From positions 1 to 63,685 of the forward strand of contig SFEX01000009.1 in NCBI GenBank assembly GCA_004557075.1: a stretch of DNA of 63,685 nucleotides. Direction: 5' to 3'. Under the pieces are notes generated by a model. It saw nothing but the letters and a program-made list of their open reading frames with translations. It ran no database searches and was not told the origin of the DNA. Made by a program: the position numbers and the translations under genes. Source of the DNA: Clostridiales bacterium. GTDB lineage: Bacteria; Bacillota; Clostridia; Oscillospirales; Oscillospiraceae. Of the stretch, positions 49,223 to 58,264 are shown one piece after another; position 1 is the stretch's first letter; each line of letters opens with the position of its first letter.

Positions 49223-49516
49223 TTACGGCTTTCCTATCACGGTTTCGGGCGATCTTTCCGCTATCTGATCCAACGCGGTCTTGATGTCGTCCTTCTCCAT
49301 CATTATCTGCGCGATCTCCTTTCCGCCGGAGACAAGCACAAGATAGCAGTCGGCAAAGCAGGCCGTGCCGCAGCACATTTTGCTCTGCGCCTCGCGGATG
49401 CGCATAAACGCCCGCTCAAGCTCAGCGTAGGGCAGGCTGCCGCTTTTAAGCCCCGCTCTGTAGCTCAGAGCCTCCGCACCGAATTTCAGTTTGCCGATTT
49501 TGATTTCATCGTTCAT
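49223..49516 (-). CDS. Small hypothetical protein in the Crp/Fnr operon
   Basis: A 97-residue cytoplasmic protein that I do not recognise. It has a cluster of four cysteines in MCCGTACFADC near residue 48, which could bind a metal or be redox-active, and an otherwise mixed helical composition. It begins ten bases after the stop of the Crp/Fnr gene and ends at a strong terminator, so the two form an operon. A role in sensing or responding to oxygen or nitric oxide would fit the neighbours but is speculation. Confidence 0.65.
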   Translation of the reverse strand: MNDEIKIGKLKFGAEALSYRAGLKSGSLPYAELERAFMRIREAQSKMCCGTACFADCYLVLVSGGKEIAQIMMEKDDIKTALDQIAERSPETVIGKP

Positions 49517-49526
49517 GTTATGTACC

Positions 49527-50168
49527 TCACAATACGGTTATTCTCCGTCCGCTGGACTGAATAATGCCCTCCTCGCGCATGAGCCTAAGCTCGCGCATAA
49601 GGCTTGTCCTGTCAACGCACAGGTAGTTTGCAAGCTGGGACAGGCTCAGCTCCGTATCGAAGCTGCGGCTGCCCGTTTTTTCCTCAAGATACTCAAAATA
49701 GCTTACGAGCTTCTGGCGCACGGTTTTTTTGCTTATCATGTTGATGCGCAGCGCCAGCATCTGCGCCTTTTTCGCGGACAGATGGAACAGGTTCTTATTT
49801 ATCATAGTATGGTGCTCGCAGGCGTTTGAGCAGCGACCGTAAATGGAGCTCATTTTCATGAACATCACGCTGCAATCGGAGTCGGCCTCCGCGACATAGC
49901 CAACAGCGCCGAACGGCATGGTGAATACCTCACCGAAAATATCGTTGGGGCCGTAGTTTTCAAGCAGGGTATACTCGCCCTCGCTGTCAACGCAGTAAAG
50001 ATGCGCCTTGCCGGTGAGCAGCACGCAGAGGTATTTGACCTCCTGCTCAAAGACAAGAATGGTATCGCCCTTTTTGAACTTGCGAACCTCCGGGGAAAAG
50101 CATTTCATCATAGAGTCCACGCTGTCGTGGCTTATGTCCTTGAAAAGTTCAACGTTTTGCAGGTCCAT
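49527..50168 (-). CDS. Crp/Fnr-family transcriptional regulator
   Basis: A 213-residue regulator with an N-terminal cyclic-nucleotide-type beta-barrel (KGDTILVFEQEVKYLCVLLTGKAHLY) and a C-terminal winged helix (LSLSQLANYLCVDRTSLMRELRLMREEGII). It lacks the N-terminal Cys cluster of FNR but has Cys in YGRCSNACEHH near residue 112, in the hinge area. ATG at 50168 is served by GGAGGAAGG. It is divergent from the flavodiiron gene, with a Crp-like palindrome between them, so it likely controls that gene in response to oxygen, nitric oxide or redox state. Confidence 0.87.
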   Translation of the reverse strand: MDLQNVELFKDISHDSVDSMMKCFSPEVRKFKKGDTILVFEQEVKYLCVLLTGKAHLYCVDSEGEYTLLENYGPNDIFGEVFTMPFGAVGYVAEADSDCSVMFMKMSSIYGRCSNACEHHTMINKNLFHLSAKKAQMLALRINMISKKTVRQKLVSYFEYLEEKTGSRSFDTELSLSQLANYLCVDRTSLMRELRLMREEGIIQSSGRRITVL

Positions 50169-50218
50169 ATTGCCTTCCTCCAAACATTTTTATATTTTTA
50201 ATAATTATATCACAATTG

Positions 50219-50234
50219 TGTGGCATTTACCACA
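50219..50234. promoter_or_regulatory. Crp/Fnr-type operator between divergent genes
   Basis: TGTGG, CATTTA, CCACA: a perfect 5-6-5 palindrome of the Crp/Fnr kind. It lies immediately upstream of the -35 box of the flavodiiron promoter, centred near -43, the class II activator position. On the other strand it overlaps the place of the -35 box of the regulator gene (TATAAT at 50209-50204), so the regulator may also control itself. Confidence 0.7.
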
Positions 50235-50235
50235 G

Positions 50236-50264
50236 TTGTTTTTCTGCGCGTCGTGTACTATAAT
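50236..50264 (+). promoter_or_regulatory. Promoter of the flavodiiron gene
   Basis: TTGTTT (50236-50241) and TATAAT (50259-50264) are 17 bases apart. The weak -35 next to an operator suggests activation. Confidence 0.65.
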
Positions 50265-50297
50265 TATGTAATTATTATGCAAATCAGGAGGTTTGTT

Positions 50298-52295
50298 ATG
50301 TACTGCACACGAAATGTGACTCCCGACCTTGTCTGGGTCGGTGCAGACGACCGCCGTCTCGCCTGCTTTGAGGGCGTCTATGGAGTTCCCGACGGCGTTT
50401 CCTACAATTCTTATCTTCTTCGCGATGAAAAAACGGTTTTGTTCGACACCGTTGACAAGGCCGTAAGCCGCACATTCTTCGAGAATGTCGCACATGAGCT
50501 TCAGGGCAGAAAGCTCGACTACCTTGTAGTTTCCCACATGGAGCCCGACCACGCGGCGACAATCGAGGAGCTGACGCTCAGATACCCCGAGCTGTGCATA
50601 GTCTGCAACGACAAGATCAAGACCATGCTCGGACAGTTCTTCTCGCTGTCGGATAAGCTCAGCTATCACATCGTTAAAGAGGGCGACACGCTCAGCACCG
50701 GCCGCCACGAGTTCACCTTCGTCATGGCACCCATGGTGCACTGGCCCGAGGTCATGATGACCTACGACCTCACAGATAAGGTTCTCTTCTCCGCCGACGC
50801 TTTCGGTACCTTCGGCGCTCTCAACGGACATCTGTTCAACGACGAGGTCGATTTCTTCGCCGATTACGTTGACGAGGCTCGCCGTTACTACACCAACATT
50901 GTCGGCAAGTACGGCGCTCAGGTTCAGGCAGTGCTCAAAAAGGCTGCCGGACTTGACCTTCAGTATGTCTGCCCGCTGCACGGCTTTGTATGGCGCAGCC
51001 ACTTCGGTGATTTCCTTGAGAAGTATCTGCTCTGGAGCTCCTACACCCCCGAGGAGAAGGGCGTCATGATAGCTTACGCCTCCGTATACGGCCACACCGA
51101 GAACACCGTGAACATCCTCGCCTGCAAGCTTGCCGAGCGCGGCATCAAGGCCAAGGTGTACGACACCTCCGTCACCCCCGCGTCCTACATACTCTCCGAC
51201 GCTTTCCGCTACAGCCACATGGTGCTTGCGTCCACCACCTACAACGCCGGCATTTTCGTGACGATGGAAAACCTCATCCACGACATCGTAAACCACAATC
51301 TCCAGGGCAGAAAGGTCGCCCTGCTTGAAAACGGCTCATGGGCAGCCGCCTCCGGCAGACTGATGAAGGACGCGCTCTCCAAGCTTCGCGGCACGGAGTT
51401 CATCGGCGAGACCGTATCACTCAAGTCCGACGTAACAGAGCCTCAGCTTGCAGAGCTTGACGCTCTCGCGGACGCCATTGCCGCCGATATCCGTCCCGTT
51501 GTCGCCGTCGCGGATGCACCTGTCGAGGCTGGTGCTCTTGACGTTGACAACAAGGTATTTAATAAGTTCAGCTACGGTGTCGAGGTTCTTACCACCCGCG
51601 TCGACGGCAAGGACTACGGCTGCATCATAAACACCGCAGGTCAGGTCGCCTCCTGCGATCCCAAGAAGATCACCATATCCGTTATCAAGAAGAACAACAC
51701 CTGCGACATGGTCGCAAAGGCCGGCAAGTTCAACATCTCCATCCTCACCGAGGAGACGCCCTACAGCCTGTTCCAGCATTTCGGCTTCCAGTCCGGGCGT
51801 GATGTTGACAAGTTCGCGGACTTCACCGATACTGACCGCATGTCAAACGGCATTCCCTATGTCACCAAGTACACCAACGCCGTTCTCTCCTGCGAGGTCA
51901 TCGACGTAAAGGACGTCGAGACGCAAATGCTCTACATAGCAAACGTCGTTGAGGCGAAGGTTCTGTCCGAGGAGAAGAGCTGCACCTACGCATACTACCA
52001 TGCGCACATCAAGCCCAAGAAGAATCCCGCTCCCGCTCAGGGCGAGGGCTATCTCTGCAAGGTCTGCGGCTACTTCCACGAGGGCAGCGAGCTGCCTGCC
52101 GACTTCGTATGCCCGCTGTGCAAGCACGGCCCCGAGGACTTCGAGCACGTCGTTCCCGTCGTCAAGGAGAAGGTCAAGGGCTATATCTGCACAGTCTGCG
52201 GTCACTTCGAGCCCTGCGAGGGCGAGCTTCCCGCAGGCTACACCTGCCCGCTCTGCCACCACGGCCCCGAGGATTTTGAGCCTGCCGAGCAGTAA
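50298..52295 (+). CDS. Multidomain flavodiiron protein with flavin reductase and two rubredoxin domains
   Basis: A 665-residue soluble oxygen or nitric oxide reductase. Domain 1 (about 1-245) is a beta-lactamase fold with the diiron ligands in SHMEPDHAAT and later His residues (APMVHWPE, CPLHGFVW). Domain 2 (about 250-390) is a flavodoxin for FMN (IAYASVYGHTENT). Domain 3 (about 410-570) is a flavin reductase-like module. Two rubredoxin-type domains end the chain: CKVCGY with CPLCKHG, and CTVCGH with CPLCHHG. Such fusions carry the whole electron path from NAD(P)H to oxygen in one chain. ATG at 50298 has AGGAGG upstream; the longer frame from 50220 covers the promoter. Confidence 0.92.
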   Translation: MYCTRNVTPDLVWVGADDRRLACFEGVYGVPDGVSYNSYLLRDEKTVLFDTVDKAVSRTFFENVAHELQGRKLDYLVVSHMEPDHAATIEELTLRYPELCIVCNDKIKTMLGQFFSLSDKLSYHIVKEGDTLSTGRHEFTFVMAPMVHWPEVMMTYDLTDKVLFSADAFGTFGALNGHLFNDEVDFFADYVDEARRYYTNIVGKYGAQVQAVLKKAAGLDLQYVCPLHGFVWRSHFGDFLEKYLLWSSYTPEEKGVMIAYASVYGHTENTVNILACKLAERGIKAKVYDTSVTPASYILSDAFRYSHMVLASTTYNAGIFVTMENLIHDIVNHNLQGRKVALLENGSWAAASGRLMKDALSKLRGTEFIGETVSLKSDVTEPQLAELDALADAIAADIRPVVAVADAPVEAGALDVDNKVFNKFSYGVEVLTTRVDGKDYGCIINTAGQVASCDPKKITISVIKKNNTCDMVAKAGKFNISILTEETPYSLFQHFGFQSGRDVDKFADFTDTDRMSNGIPYVTKYTNAVLSCEVIDVKDVETQMLYIANVVEAKVLSEEKSCTYAYYHAHIKPKKNPAPAQGEGYLCKVCGYFHEGSELPADFVCPLCKHGPEDFEHVVPVVKEKVKGYICTVCGHFEPCEGELPAGYTCPLCHHGPEDFEPAEQ

Positions 52296-52311
52296 CCAAA
52301 CATTTGATTAT

Positions 52312-52339
52312 AAGCCCTGCCGAAAGGCAGGGCTTTTTT
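52312..52339 (+). terminator. Terminator of the flavodiiron gene
   Basis: AAGCCCTGCC pairs with GGCAGGGCTT around GAAA, followed by TTTT. Confidence 0.92.
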
Positions 52340-52580
52340 AATTCGTTGCGACGCTTTAAATAATCGTTTTTACCGGTGCTCGACCGGCCACATTGTAAAA
52401 ATTCTATTTTGCACTCGCGCGGTCAATTAGTGCGGTGAAAATATCAGTAGCGCACCGATTTAGAGCTTGGATATCTTCGTTATATTCCAATGTTCATATT
52501 CGGGCTGTTGCAATAACGATCACTGCCAATCTCAACGCGAATCGCCTCAATGGCAATTGCACATCCGGCGAGGAGTAATT
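52340..52580. repeat. Copy of the dispersed intergenic repeat
   Basis: This stretch shares in order with 46380-46610 the words GCTCGACCGG, TTGCACTCGCGCG, TCAATTAGTGCG, CGCGAATCGC (for GCGAATTG) and TCCGGCGAGGAG. The copies are diverged in between. No gene is visible in 52296-52665 apart from the terminator at its start. Confidence 0.6.
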
Positions 52581-52665
52581 TACTATTGTAAAATCCGCTG
52601 CGGTAGAGTAAAATAATTTTGGAAATATCGCCAAAAAGCAACTATTAAATATATGAGGTAAAATT

Positions 52666-53016
52666 ATGAACGTTGAATTTGTTGATTTCAAAACCGTTAA
52701 TCTGAGCAGCATGCTCGACACCGGCATGAGCTCGGAGCTGAACCTCACCCAGTCGGGCAAGGTCTCCGCCAAGCTCCCCGACGAGTGGAACGGCTATGCC
52801 GTCCTGTACCTTAGCATAAAGCTCGCAGACCCCGAGGAGAAGCATTTTGTATTTGATATCACCACTGAGACTATCGTTAAGCTCCCCGACGACGTTACGG
52901 AGTTTTCCGACGAGGCCATGAACGCCGGACTTGAGATCGCACAGGCCAAGACCTTTGAGGCCATACGCACCATCACCGTCGGCATGGGCATAAACGAGCT
53001 TGACCTCGGCGCGTAA
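52666..53016 (+). CDS. Hypothetical protein
   Basis: A 116-residue protein, probably cytoplasmic, with no signal peptide, membrane helix or motif that I recognise. Its composition is acidic (VEFVDFKT at the start, ELDLGA at the end) with a likely beta-rich middle and a C-terminal helix. GAGG upstream of the ATG and only nine bases to the nucleotidyltransferase gene argue that it is real and co-expressed with it. No function is proposed. Confidence 0.65.
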   Translation: MNVEFVDFKTVNLSSMLDTGMSSELNLTQSGKVSAKLPDEWNGYAVLYLSIKLADPEEKHFVFDITTETIVKLPDDVTEFSDEAMNAGLEIAQAKTFEAIRTITVGMGINELDLGA

Positions 53017-53025
53017 GGGTGTGCC

Positions 53026-53934
53026 ATGGCAGAACCGACGCTTGTTATAATGGCCGCCGGCATGGGCAGCCGCTTCGGAGGACTCAAGCAGATCACCTCC
53101 GTCGATGATCAAGGCCATGCCATCATTGATTTTTCGCTGTTCGACGCGCGCAGAGCAGGCTTTAAGAAAATCGTCTTTATCATAAAGCATGAGATCGAGG
53201 ACAGCTTCAAGGCCGCCATCGGCGCGCGCATGGAAAATTTCTTCGACGTGCAGTATGTGTATCAGCAGCTTGACAGGCTGCCCGAGGGCTACAGCGTTCC
53301 CGACGGGCGTGAAAAGCCCTGGGGCACAGGCCACGCGGTGCTCTGCTGCCGTGGAACGGTCACCGGCCCATTTGCCGTCATAAACGCCGACGATTTCTAC
53401 GGCTGCGGCGCATACGAGGCGATATACTCCTTCCTCAGCGCTGACAGACCCGACTCTGAGTACGCCATGGTCGGTTACAAGCTGCGCAACACCGTGACCG
53501 AAAACGGCCACGTCGCCCGCGGTGTGTGCGAGATCGAAAACGGCTTCCTGCGGGATATTACCGAGCGCACGCACATCGAAAAGCGTGGCTCTGACGCCGC
53601 CTACACCGAGGACGGCGAGCACTTCACGCCGCTGTCCGGCGATACGACAGTGTCAATGAATTTCTGGGGCTTTTCCACGAAAATGCTCGATGAGCTCAAC
53701 GCGAGATTCCCAGCGTTTCTTGACCGCTCTCTTCCCGAAAATCCGCTCAAGTGCGAGTATTTTCTTCCCTTCGTCGCAAACGAGCAGCTCCAGGAGGGCA
53801 GCGCCAGCGTCAGAGTTCTCGACTGCAATGAGACATGGTACGGCATGACCTACCGCGCCGATCTCGACAGCGTGCGCGCCGCCATCGCCGCCATGAAGGA
53901 CGCCGGGGTATATCCCGTCCGGCTGTGGGATTGA
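53026..53934 (+). CDS. Sugar nucleotidyltransferase-like protein
   Basis: A 302-residue GT-A fold protein. The nucleotide-binding loop is LVIMAAGMGSRFGGLKQ near residue 6 and the metal Asp pair is in VINADDFYG near 122; GTGHAVLCC is also conserved. It resembles nucleotidyltransferases that activate sugar or choline phosphates, but it lacks the beta-helix domain of GlmU-type enzymes. AAGGGTG precedes the ATG. It follows the hypothetical protein in one operon that ends at a clear terminator. Confidence 0.8.
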   Translation: MAEPTLVIMAAGMGSRFGGLKQITSVDDQGHAIIDFSLFDARRAGFKKIVFIIKHEIEDSFKAAIGARMENFFDVQYVYQQLDRLPEGYSVPDGREKPWGTGHAVLCCRGTVTGPFAVINADDFYGCGAYEAIYSFLSADRPDSEYAMVGYKLRNTVTENGHVARGVCEIENGFLRDITERTHIEKRGSDAAYTEDGEHFTPLSGDTTVSMNFWGFSTKMLDELNARFPAFLDRSLPENPLKCEYFLPFVANEQLQEGSASVRVLDCNETWYGMTYRADLDSVRAAIAAMKDAGVYPVRLWD

Positions 53935-53944
53935 ATATAGCGCA

Positions 53945-53980
53945 AAAATAGTCCTTACTCCGGTGAGTAAGGACTATTTT
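53945..53980. terminator. Bidirectional terminator
   Basis: AAAATAGTCCTTACTC pairs with GAGTAAGGACTATTTT around CGGT, between the convergent nucleotidyltransferase and prmA genes. Confidence 0.9.
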
Positions 53981-53992
53981 AACATTTACGTT

Positions 53993-54907
53993 TCACCTGC
54001 ATTCAAAGCAGTGCCACTCCTCCTCATGATAATGCGCGCATATTTCAAAGCCCGCGTTTTTCAGTGCGCTTTCGACCTCCGCCTCTCTGCCGTCTATGAT
54101 GCCGGAGGTGATGAACACGGCGCCCTCTGCCATGAAGTCGCGGACGTGCGGCGCAAGCGGTATTATCACGTCGGAGACGATGTTTGCCAGCACAATATCA
54201 TAGCCGCCGCCGAGATTTTTCCTCAGCGTCTTATCGCCTATCACATCGCCCGCCAAGACGCGCAGCCTGTCGCTCCCGATACCGTTCAACGCTGCGTTTT
54301 CCATGACGATGTCGGGCGCTTTCGGGTCGATATCGCAGCCGACGCAGCCTGCGCTGCCGAGCACGAGCGCGCCTATACCGAGTATTCCGCTGCCGCAGCC
54401 GAGGTCGAGCACCTTTTTGCCCGCGCCGGCGTATTTTTCGAGCGCAGCAAGGCACATGCGAGTAGTTGCATGGCTGCCGGTGCCGAACATCAGGCCGGGA
54501 TCGAGGCGCAGATTTACGCGCCCATCGGCGGAAGCATCCTCCCACTCGGGCACAACGAGGATGCGCTCGCCTATCTCGAGCGGCTTATAAAATTCCTTCC
54601 AGTTGTTCTCCCAATCGCTGTCGCGCACGGTCTTTGTGCTTATATCAAACTGCGCCCTGAGCGCGGCTAACATCTCGCGCCCGTCATCGTTATCCTCAAA
54701 ATAGCACTTGACCCGCGACAGACCCGCGTAGCTTTGCTGCAAAGTTTCGTCAACGTAGTCCCAGTAGCGGCGGTTATTCTCCAAAAAATCGTTCAGATCC
54801 GCTTCGTTTTCAATTATATATCCACCGCAGCCCATTTCGGTGAGCTTATCGCAGATATCGTCGATATCCTCTGGCGCGCATTCTATCGTAACTTCCGTAT
54901 ATTCCAT
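53993..54907 (-). CDS. prmA: Ribosomal protein L11 methyltransferase
   Basis: A 304-residue enzyme that trimethylates ribosomal protein L11. The N-terminal domain (about 1-60) for substrate recognition precedes a linker and the methyltransferase core with LDPGLMFGTGSHATTRMCL near residue 145, motif I VLDLGCGSGILGIGAL near 173 and VLANIVSDVI near 238, the PrmA hallmarks. It lies upstream of a terminator and downstream of hpf on the same strand, so ribosome-related genes are grouped. Confidence 0.92.
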   Translation of the reverse strand: MEYTEVTIECAPEDIDDICDKLTEMGCGGYIIENEADLNDFLENNRRYWDYVDETLQQSYAGLSRVKCYFEDNDDGREMLAALRAQFDISTKTVRDSDWENNWKEFYKPLEIGERILVVPEWEDASADGRVNLRLDPGLMFGTGSHATTRMCLAALEKYAGAGKKVLDLGCGSGILGIGALVLGSAGCVGCDIDPKAPDIVMENAALNGIGSDRLRVLAGDVIGDKTLRKNLGGGYDIVLANIVSDVIIPLAPHVRDFMAEGAVFITSGIIDGREAEVESALKNAGFEICAHYHEEEWHCFECR

Positions 54908-54920
54908 ATCATTATTCCTT

Positions 54921-54949
54921 AAAACTGCCCCATCTTTCGACGGGGCAGT
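54921..54949 (-). terminator. Terminator of hpf
   Basis: On the minus strand CTGCCCC pairs with GGGGCAG, followed by TTTT. It separates hpf from prmA. Confidence 0.75.
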
Positions 54950-54966
54950 AAAATATTTTTTATGTT

Positions 54967-55512
54967 TTATTCCTCGGCGTCGTCACAAATCAGACCGTAA
55001 CCGCCGTTTTTGCGGCGATAGACGACCGATATTGCGCCGTCGGCCTCATCGTTTCTGAACACGAAGAACTCATGCTCAAGAAGATTCATCTGGAGGATCG
55101 CCTCCTCAGGAGACATGGGCTTGATCGAGAAGCGCTTGCTGCGAACGATTTTAAATTCCTCATCCTCGTCATCCTCAGCAGGCGCATAGGCAGGTTTTGC
55201 TTCCCGCTCCAGAGCTCCTTCCCTCAGCCGCTTTTCAAGGCGCGTCTTGTTCTTCCTGATCTGCCGCTCGATTGCGGCGACGCCTGAATCGACGGAGGCG
55301 TACATGTCGCTTGTAAGCTCGCTTGCCCTGTAATACAGGCCGTTGTTGGAGACGGTGATCTCAGCCAAGAATCTGCCGCGCTCAGTGCTGAAGGTGATCG
55401 ACGCGCTGCTCTCGGTCTTGAAAAAGCGGTCGAGCTTGCTGACCTTGCGCTCTGTGTACGCTCTCAGCTCCTCGGATGAGCCCATCTTCTTTTCGGTAAA
55501 AGTGAACTTCAT
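54967..55512 (-). CDS. hpf: Ribosome hibernation promoting factor, long form
   Basis: A 181-residue protein that dimerises resting ribosomes into 100S particles. Residues 1-100 form the RaiA/YfiA domain (MKFTFTEKKMGSSEELRAYTERKVSKLDRFF) that binds the small subunit. Residues 125-180 form the C-terminal dimerisation domain with KRFSIKPMSPEEAILQMNLLEHEFFVF. A linker rich in Glu and Asp separates them. The long form is the only hibernation factor of most Gram-positive bacteria. Confidence 0.94.
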   Translation of the reverse strand: MKFTFTEKKMGSSEELRAYTERKVSKLDRFFKTESSASITFSTERGRFLAEITVSNNGLYYRASELTSDMYASVDSGVAAIERQIRKNKTRLEKRLREGALEREAKPAYAPAEDDEDEEFKIVRSKRFSIKPMSPEEAILQMNLLEHEFFVFRNDEADGAISVVYRRKNGGYGLICDDAEE

Positions 55513-55615
55513 TTTTGTCAGCTCCTTTCTGCATATGTATTATAACATATCTTGCCTCGAAAGGAAATAGTTTTTGTGTAAAATGCCTTAAAATTCAAAA
55601 TTTGTTCGTATTTTT

Positions 55616-57568
55616 TTATTCAACACTTATATAGCAGTTGGGCAGCGCATTGCGCAGGGCTTCGATCTGCTCGGTGCTGATACTGTTCCCGCCGAGCCAG
55701 AGCTGCCTGAGATTTGTCAGCGAGTACAGCGCGGAAACGTCGCTTATCCTGTTGTTTGAGAGATCAAGCGATTCAAGGCTTGTGAGCGAGGATAGCGCGG
55801 ATATGCTGCTTATATGGTTTCGGCTCAGGTCAAGGTGCTTGAGCCCCGTAAAGCCCGCCACAGCCGAGATATCGCTTATCCCGAGGTTCGATGCCTCCAC
55901 CGTCTCGGAGTCTGCCGCAAAGCTCTTGCCGCCGAGCTCTACGTGCTTTGCAAACTCGGAATGGCGGATCTCACAGCCGGTGAGCTTCTTTTGCAGGGCA
56001 GACACCCCGCTCTCTGTAAGTGCGGCGTTATCCTCAATGTTGAGCTTTTTCAGATTTTTCAGGCTGTAAAGGATGCTCAGGTCTGAATCTGCAAGCCCCG
56101 TGTCGTTCAGGCCGAGGGTCTTGAGAGCGGTAAGCTTGCCGATGGCGGAAAAGCCGCCGAGCTTATTCCCGCCGAGCTGGAGCTCCGTGAGCGTTGTCAG
56201 CTCCTTGAGCGCCGCGGCGGATTTAATATTGTTATTCGCAAGGTCGAGCTTTGCAAGCTTCGTCATGCTCATAAGCGGGCTTATATCGCTTATATTGTTA
56301 TCGGAAAGGTTCAAATCCGTAAGTCCCGGGATATCAACAAGCGGGCTTATATCGCTTATGCTGTTGTTTGAAAGGTTCAGCTTTGTCAGCTTCGTGCACA
56401 CCGACAGCCGCGAGATATCGCTCACACTACAGCCGGAGAGGTCAAGCTCAGTCACGTTGCTCTTGAAGGTCTTGCCGCCGAGGGTGATTTCGATAACATC
56501 CTCCTTGGCCTCGTCGCTGTAGATAACGCAGCCGGGAAGCTTCTCTTTCAGCTCCTTGAGCTGGCTCTCCTTTATCTCCATATCGGTGATAGTAAGCATC
56601 GTGAGCTTATCCAGACCGTACAGAGGCGAAAAGTCCTCGATCTTGTTGCCGTCAAGATGCAGCGTTCTCAGGCTCTTTAGCTGCTCAAGCTCGCTTATGT
56701 CGCTTATATCGTTATTGCTCAGATCGAGCGAGGTCAGCTTTTTCAGCGGAGTAAGGAACTCGAGCGTCGTTATCTTGTTATCGGCAAGCTTTAAGCTCGT
56801 AAGCTCTGTCAGCTTGCCAACATCGCTCAGTCTGCCGCTCCTGATCTTCTTTCCTGAGAGGTCGAGCACCGTTGTCTCAATGTCATACTGCTCGCCGCAG
56901 ATGAGAACGACCCTGCCGCTTTCATACTCCTCCTGAGCCTTTTTCAGCCGCTCGATGCGCTTTTTTATGCTGTCGCTGTCTGAATTTGAGCTTTCGAGTA
57001 TGGCAATGGCGTTAACATAGTCATACTTTGCCTCGTAGCAGCGGCTCATAAGCAGCAGGCACTCGTCGGTCTTATCCACCGCCATGGCCTCGCGCAGCTT
57101 TTCAAGAGCTTTGTCATATTCGCCGTCGTAGTAATACTCCTGCGCCATTTCAAAAGCGTTGCGGTATTCCTTCGTCTCGCCGCCGCTTTTGAGCGCGAGC
57201 ACGATAGCCAGCAGGATCGCCAGCGCCGCCACCACCGCCACGCCGATAATGATGAGCTTCTTTTTCCTGCGGTGATCCTTTTCCTCGGCGTGCTGCTCGA
57301 TAACGCGCTGCGCGTTGGAGCTTACGCTCTGCTGCCGCGGCTCATCGTCGATGCGATACTCCTGTTCGGGCTCGGGCTCTGCCTCGTAGCCCTCTGTCTC
57401 GCGCAAAATTGCCTCTAACTCCGGGTCAAATATGCTTTGGAACTCGGTGGGGGCACTGTCGAGCACGGTGCTCTCTTCCGAGCTTTTTCGTATCTGCTCT
57501 TCGATATCGTCTTTTTTTATGACGACAGTTTCGCTCTCTCCGAGCTTTTTTTCCTTAATGTCACTCAT
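55616..57568 (-). CDS. Membrane-anchored TPR/leucine-rich-repeat protein
   Basis: A 650-residue protein. Residues 1-103 are acidic and charged, cytoplasmic; a helix spans about 104-126; a TPR-like helical part follows (YYYDGEYDKALEKLREAM); residues of about 230-650 hold two blocks of SDS22/internalin-type leucine-rich repeats of 21-22 residues (LTSLDLSNNDISDISEL), each block introduced by a spacer with Cys. The LRR face would be outside the cell and bind protein or polymer. It has no LPxTG or SLH signal; the helix is the anchor. It shares an operon with a membrane protein and possibly an M29 peptidase. Confidence 0.82.
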   Translation of the reverse strand: MSDIKEKKLGESETVVIKKDDIEEQIRKSSEESTVLDSAPTEFQSIFDPELEAILRETEGYEAEPEPEQEYRIDDEPRQQSVSSNAQRVIEQHAEEKDHRRKKKLIIIGVAVVAALAILLAIVLALKSGGETKEYRNAFEMAQEYYYDGEYDKALEKLREAMAVDKTDECLLLMSRCYEAKYDYVNAIAILESSNSDSDSIKKRIERLKKAQEEYESGRVVLICGEQYDIETTVLDLSGKKIRSGRLSDVGKLTELTSLKLADNKITTLEFLTPLKKLTSLDLSNNDISDISELEQLKSLRTLHLDGNKIEDFSPLYGLDKLTMLTITDMEIKESQLKELKEKLPGCVIYSDEAKEDVIEITLGGKTFKSNVTELDLSGCSVSDISRLSVCTKLTKLNLSNNSISDISPLVDIPGLTDLNLSDNNISDISPLMSMTKLAKLDLANNNIKSAAALKELTTLTELQLGGNKLGGFSAIGKLTALKTLGLNDTGLADSDLSILYSLKNLKKLNIEDNAALTESGVSALQKKLTGCEIRHSEFAKHVELGGKSFAADSETVEASNLGISDISAVAGFTGLKHLDLSRNHISSISALSSLTSLESLDLSNNRISDVSALYSLTNLRQLWLGGNSISTEQIEALRNALPNCYISVE

Positions 57569-57574
57569 GCTTAT

Positions 57575-58252
57575 TTAAGCCTCTCCTGTGGTCTTATCGT
57601 CCTCCGGTTTGCCGTCCGCAGGCTCTTCGTTTTCCATGAGGATATCTATTGTCTGCTGCTCTTCCGAGCTTGCGCGCTCGGCGGCAAAATCGCGCTTTTT
57701 CATTGCAAAGCATATGAGAAGCAGCGACAGCATAATGCACAGAACCGAGATCTCCGGAAGCCATTCGCCGAGGCTCATGGCGTTTTCGTCAGCGCGCAGT
57801 GTGCTCAGATCGTCGACAAAGATGTGATACAGCAGCGGCAGCCCGAAAAGAGGCGCCAGCAGCCATTTTGTGCGTATAACGCCGAACACCGTCGCCGTAT
57901 AGATGATGGCGACCGCAAGGTACAGGCAGATGCAGAGTATCATATGTATGACGCTGTCAAAGCCCAGCGCCTTTATTATGAAAAACACCACGCCCAAAAT
58001 CACCGGCACGCAGCTCAGGGCGAAAAATCGCCTGCCCATATAGAGTATCACCACGACAAACAGCAGGTTGCACATCACCGGCAGCAATATCTGCGTCAGG
58101 ACAAAGTCGCTTGTCTGATTTGCCCAGAAGCCCCAGTAGCCAAGGAGTCTGCAAAGCATGGAAAGCAGCATAAAAAACGCCGACAGCTTCACAAAAAAGT
58201 TTTTCCTGCTCACCGAGTATCTGAGCTTTTCTCTCTTTATCTCTTCGTTCAT
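57575..58252 (-). CDS. Hypothetical membrane protein with six helices
   Basis: A 225-residue protein with a basic N-terminus (MNEEIKREKLRYSVSRK), about six membrane helices and an acidic cytoplasmic tail (TIDILMENEEPADGKPEDDK). I do not recognise a family. It starts 12 bases after the M29 aminopeptidase gene and ends six bases before the LRR gene, so the three form one minus-strand unit. The acidic tail resembles the acidic N-terminus of the LRR protein in composition, perhaps a shared cytoplasmic context. Confidence 0.7.
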   Translation of the reverse strand: MNEEIKREKLRYSVSRKNFFVKLSAFFMLLSMLCRLLGYWGFWANQTSDFVLTQILLPVMCNLLFVVVILYMGRRFFALSCVPVILGVVFFIIKALGFDSVIHMILCICLYLAVAIIYTATVFGVIRTKWLLAPLFGLPLLYHIFVDDLSTLRADENAMSLGEWLPEISVLCIMLSLLLICFAMKKRDFAAERASSEEQQTIDILMENEEPADGKPEDDKTTGEA

Positions 58253-58264
58253 ACTGTAACTTCC

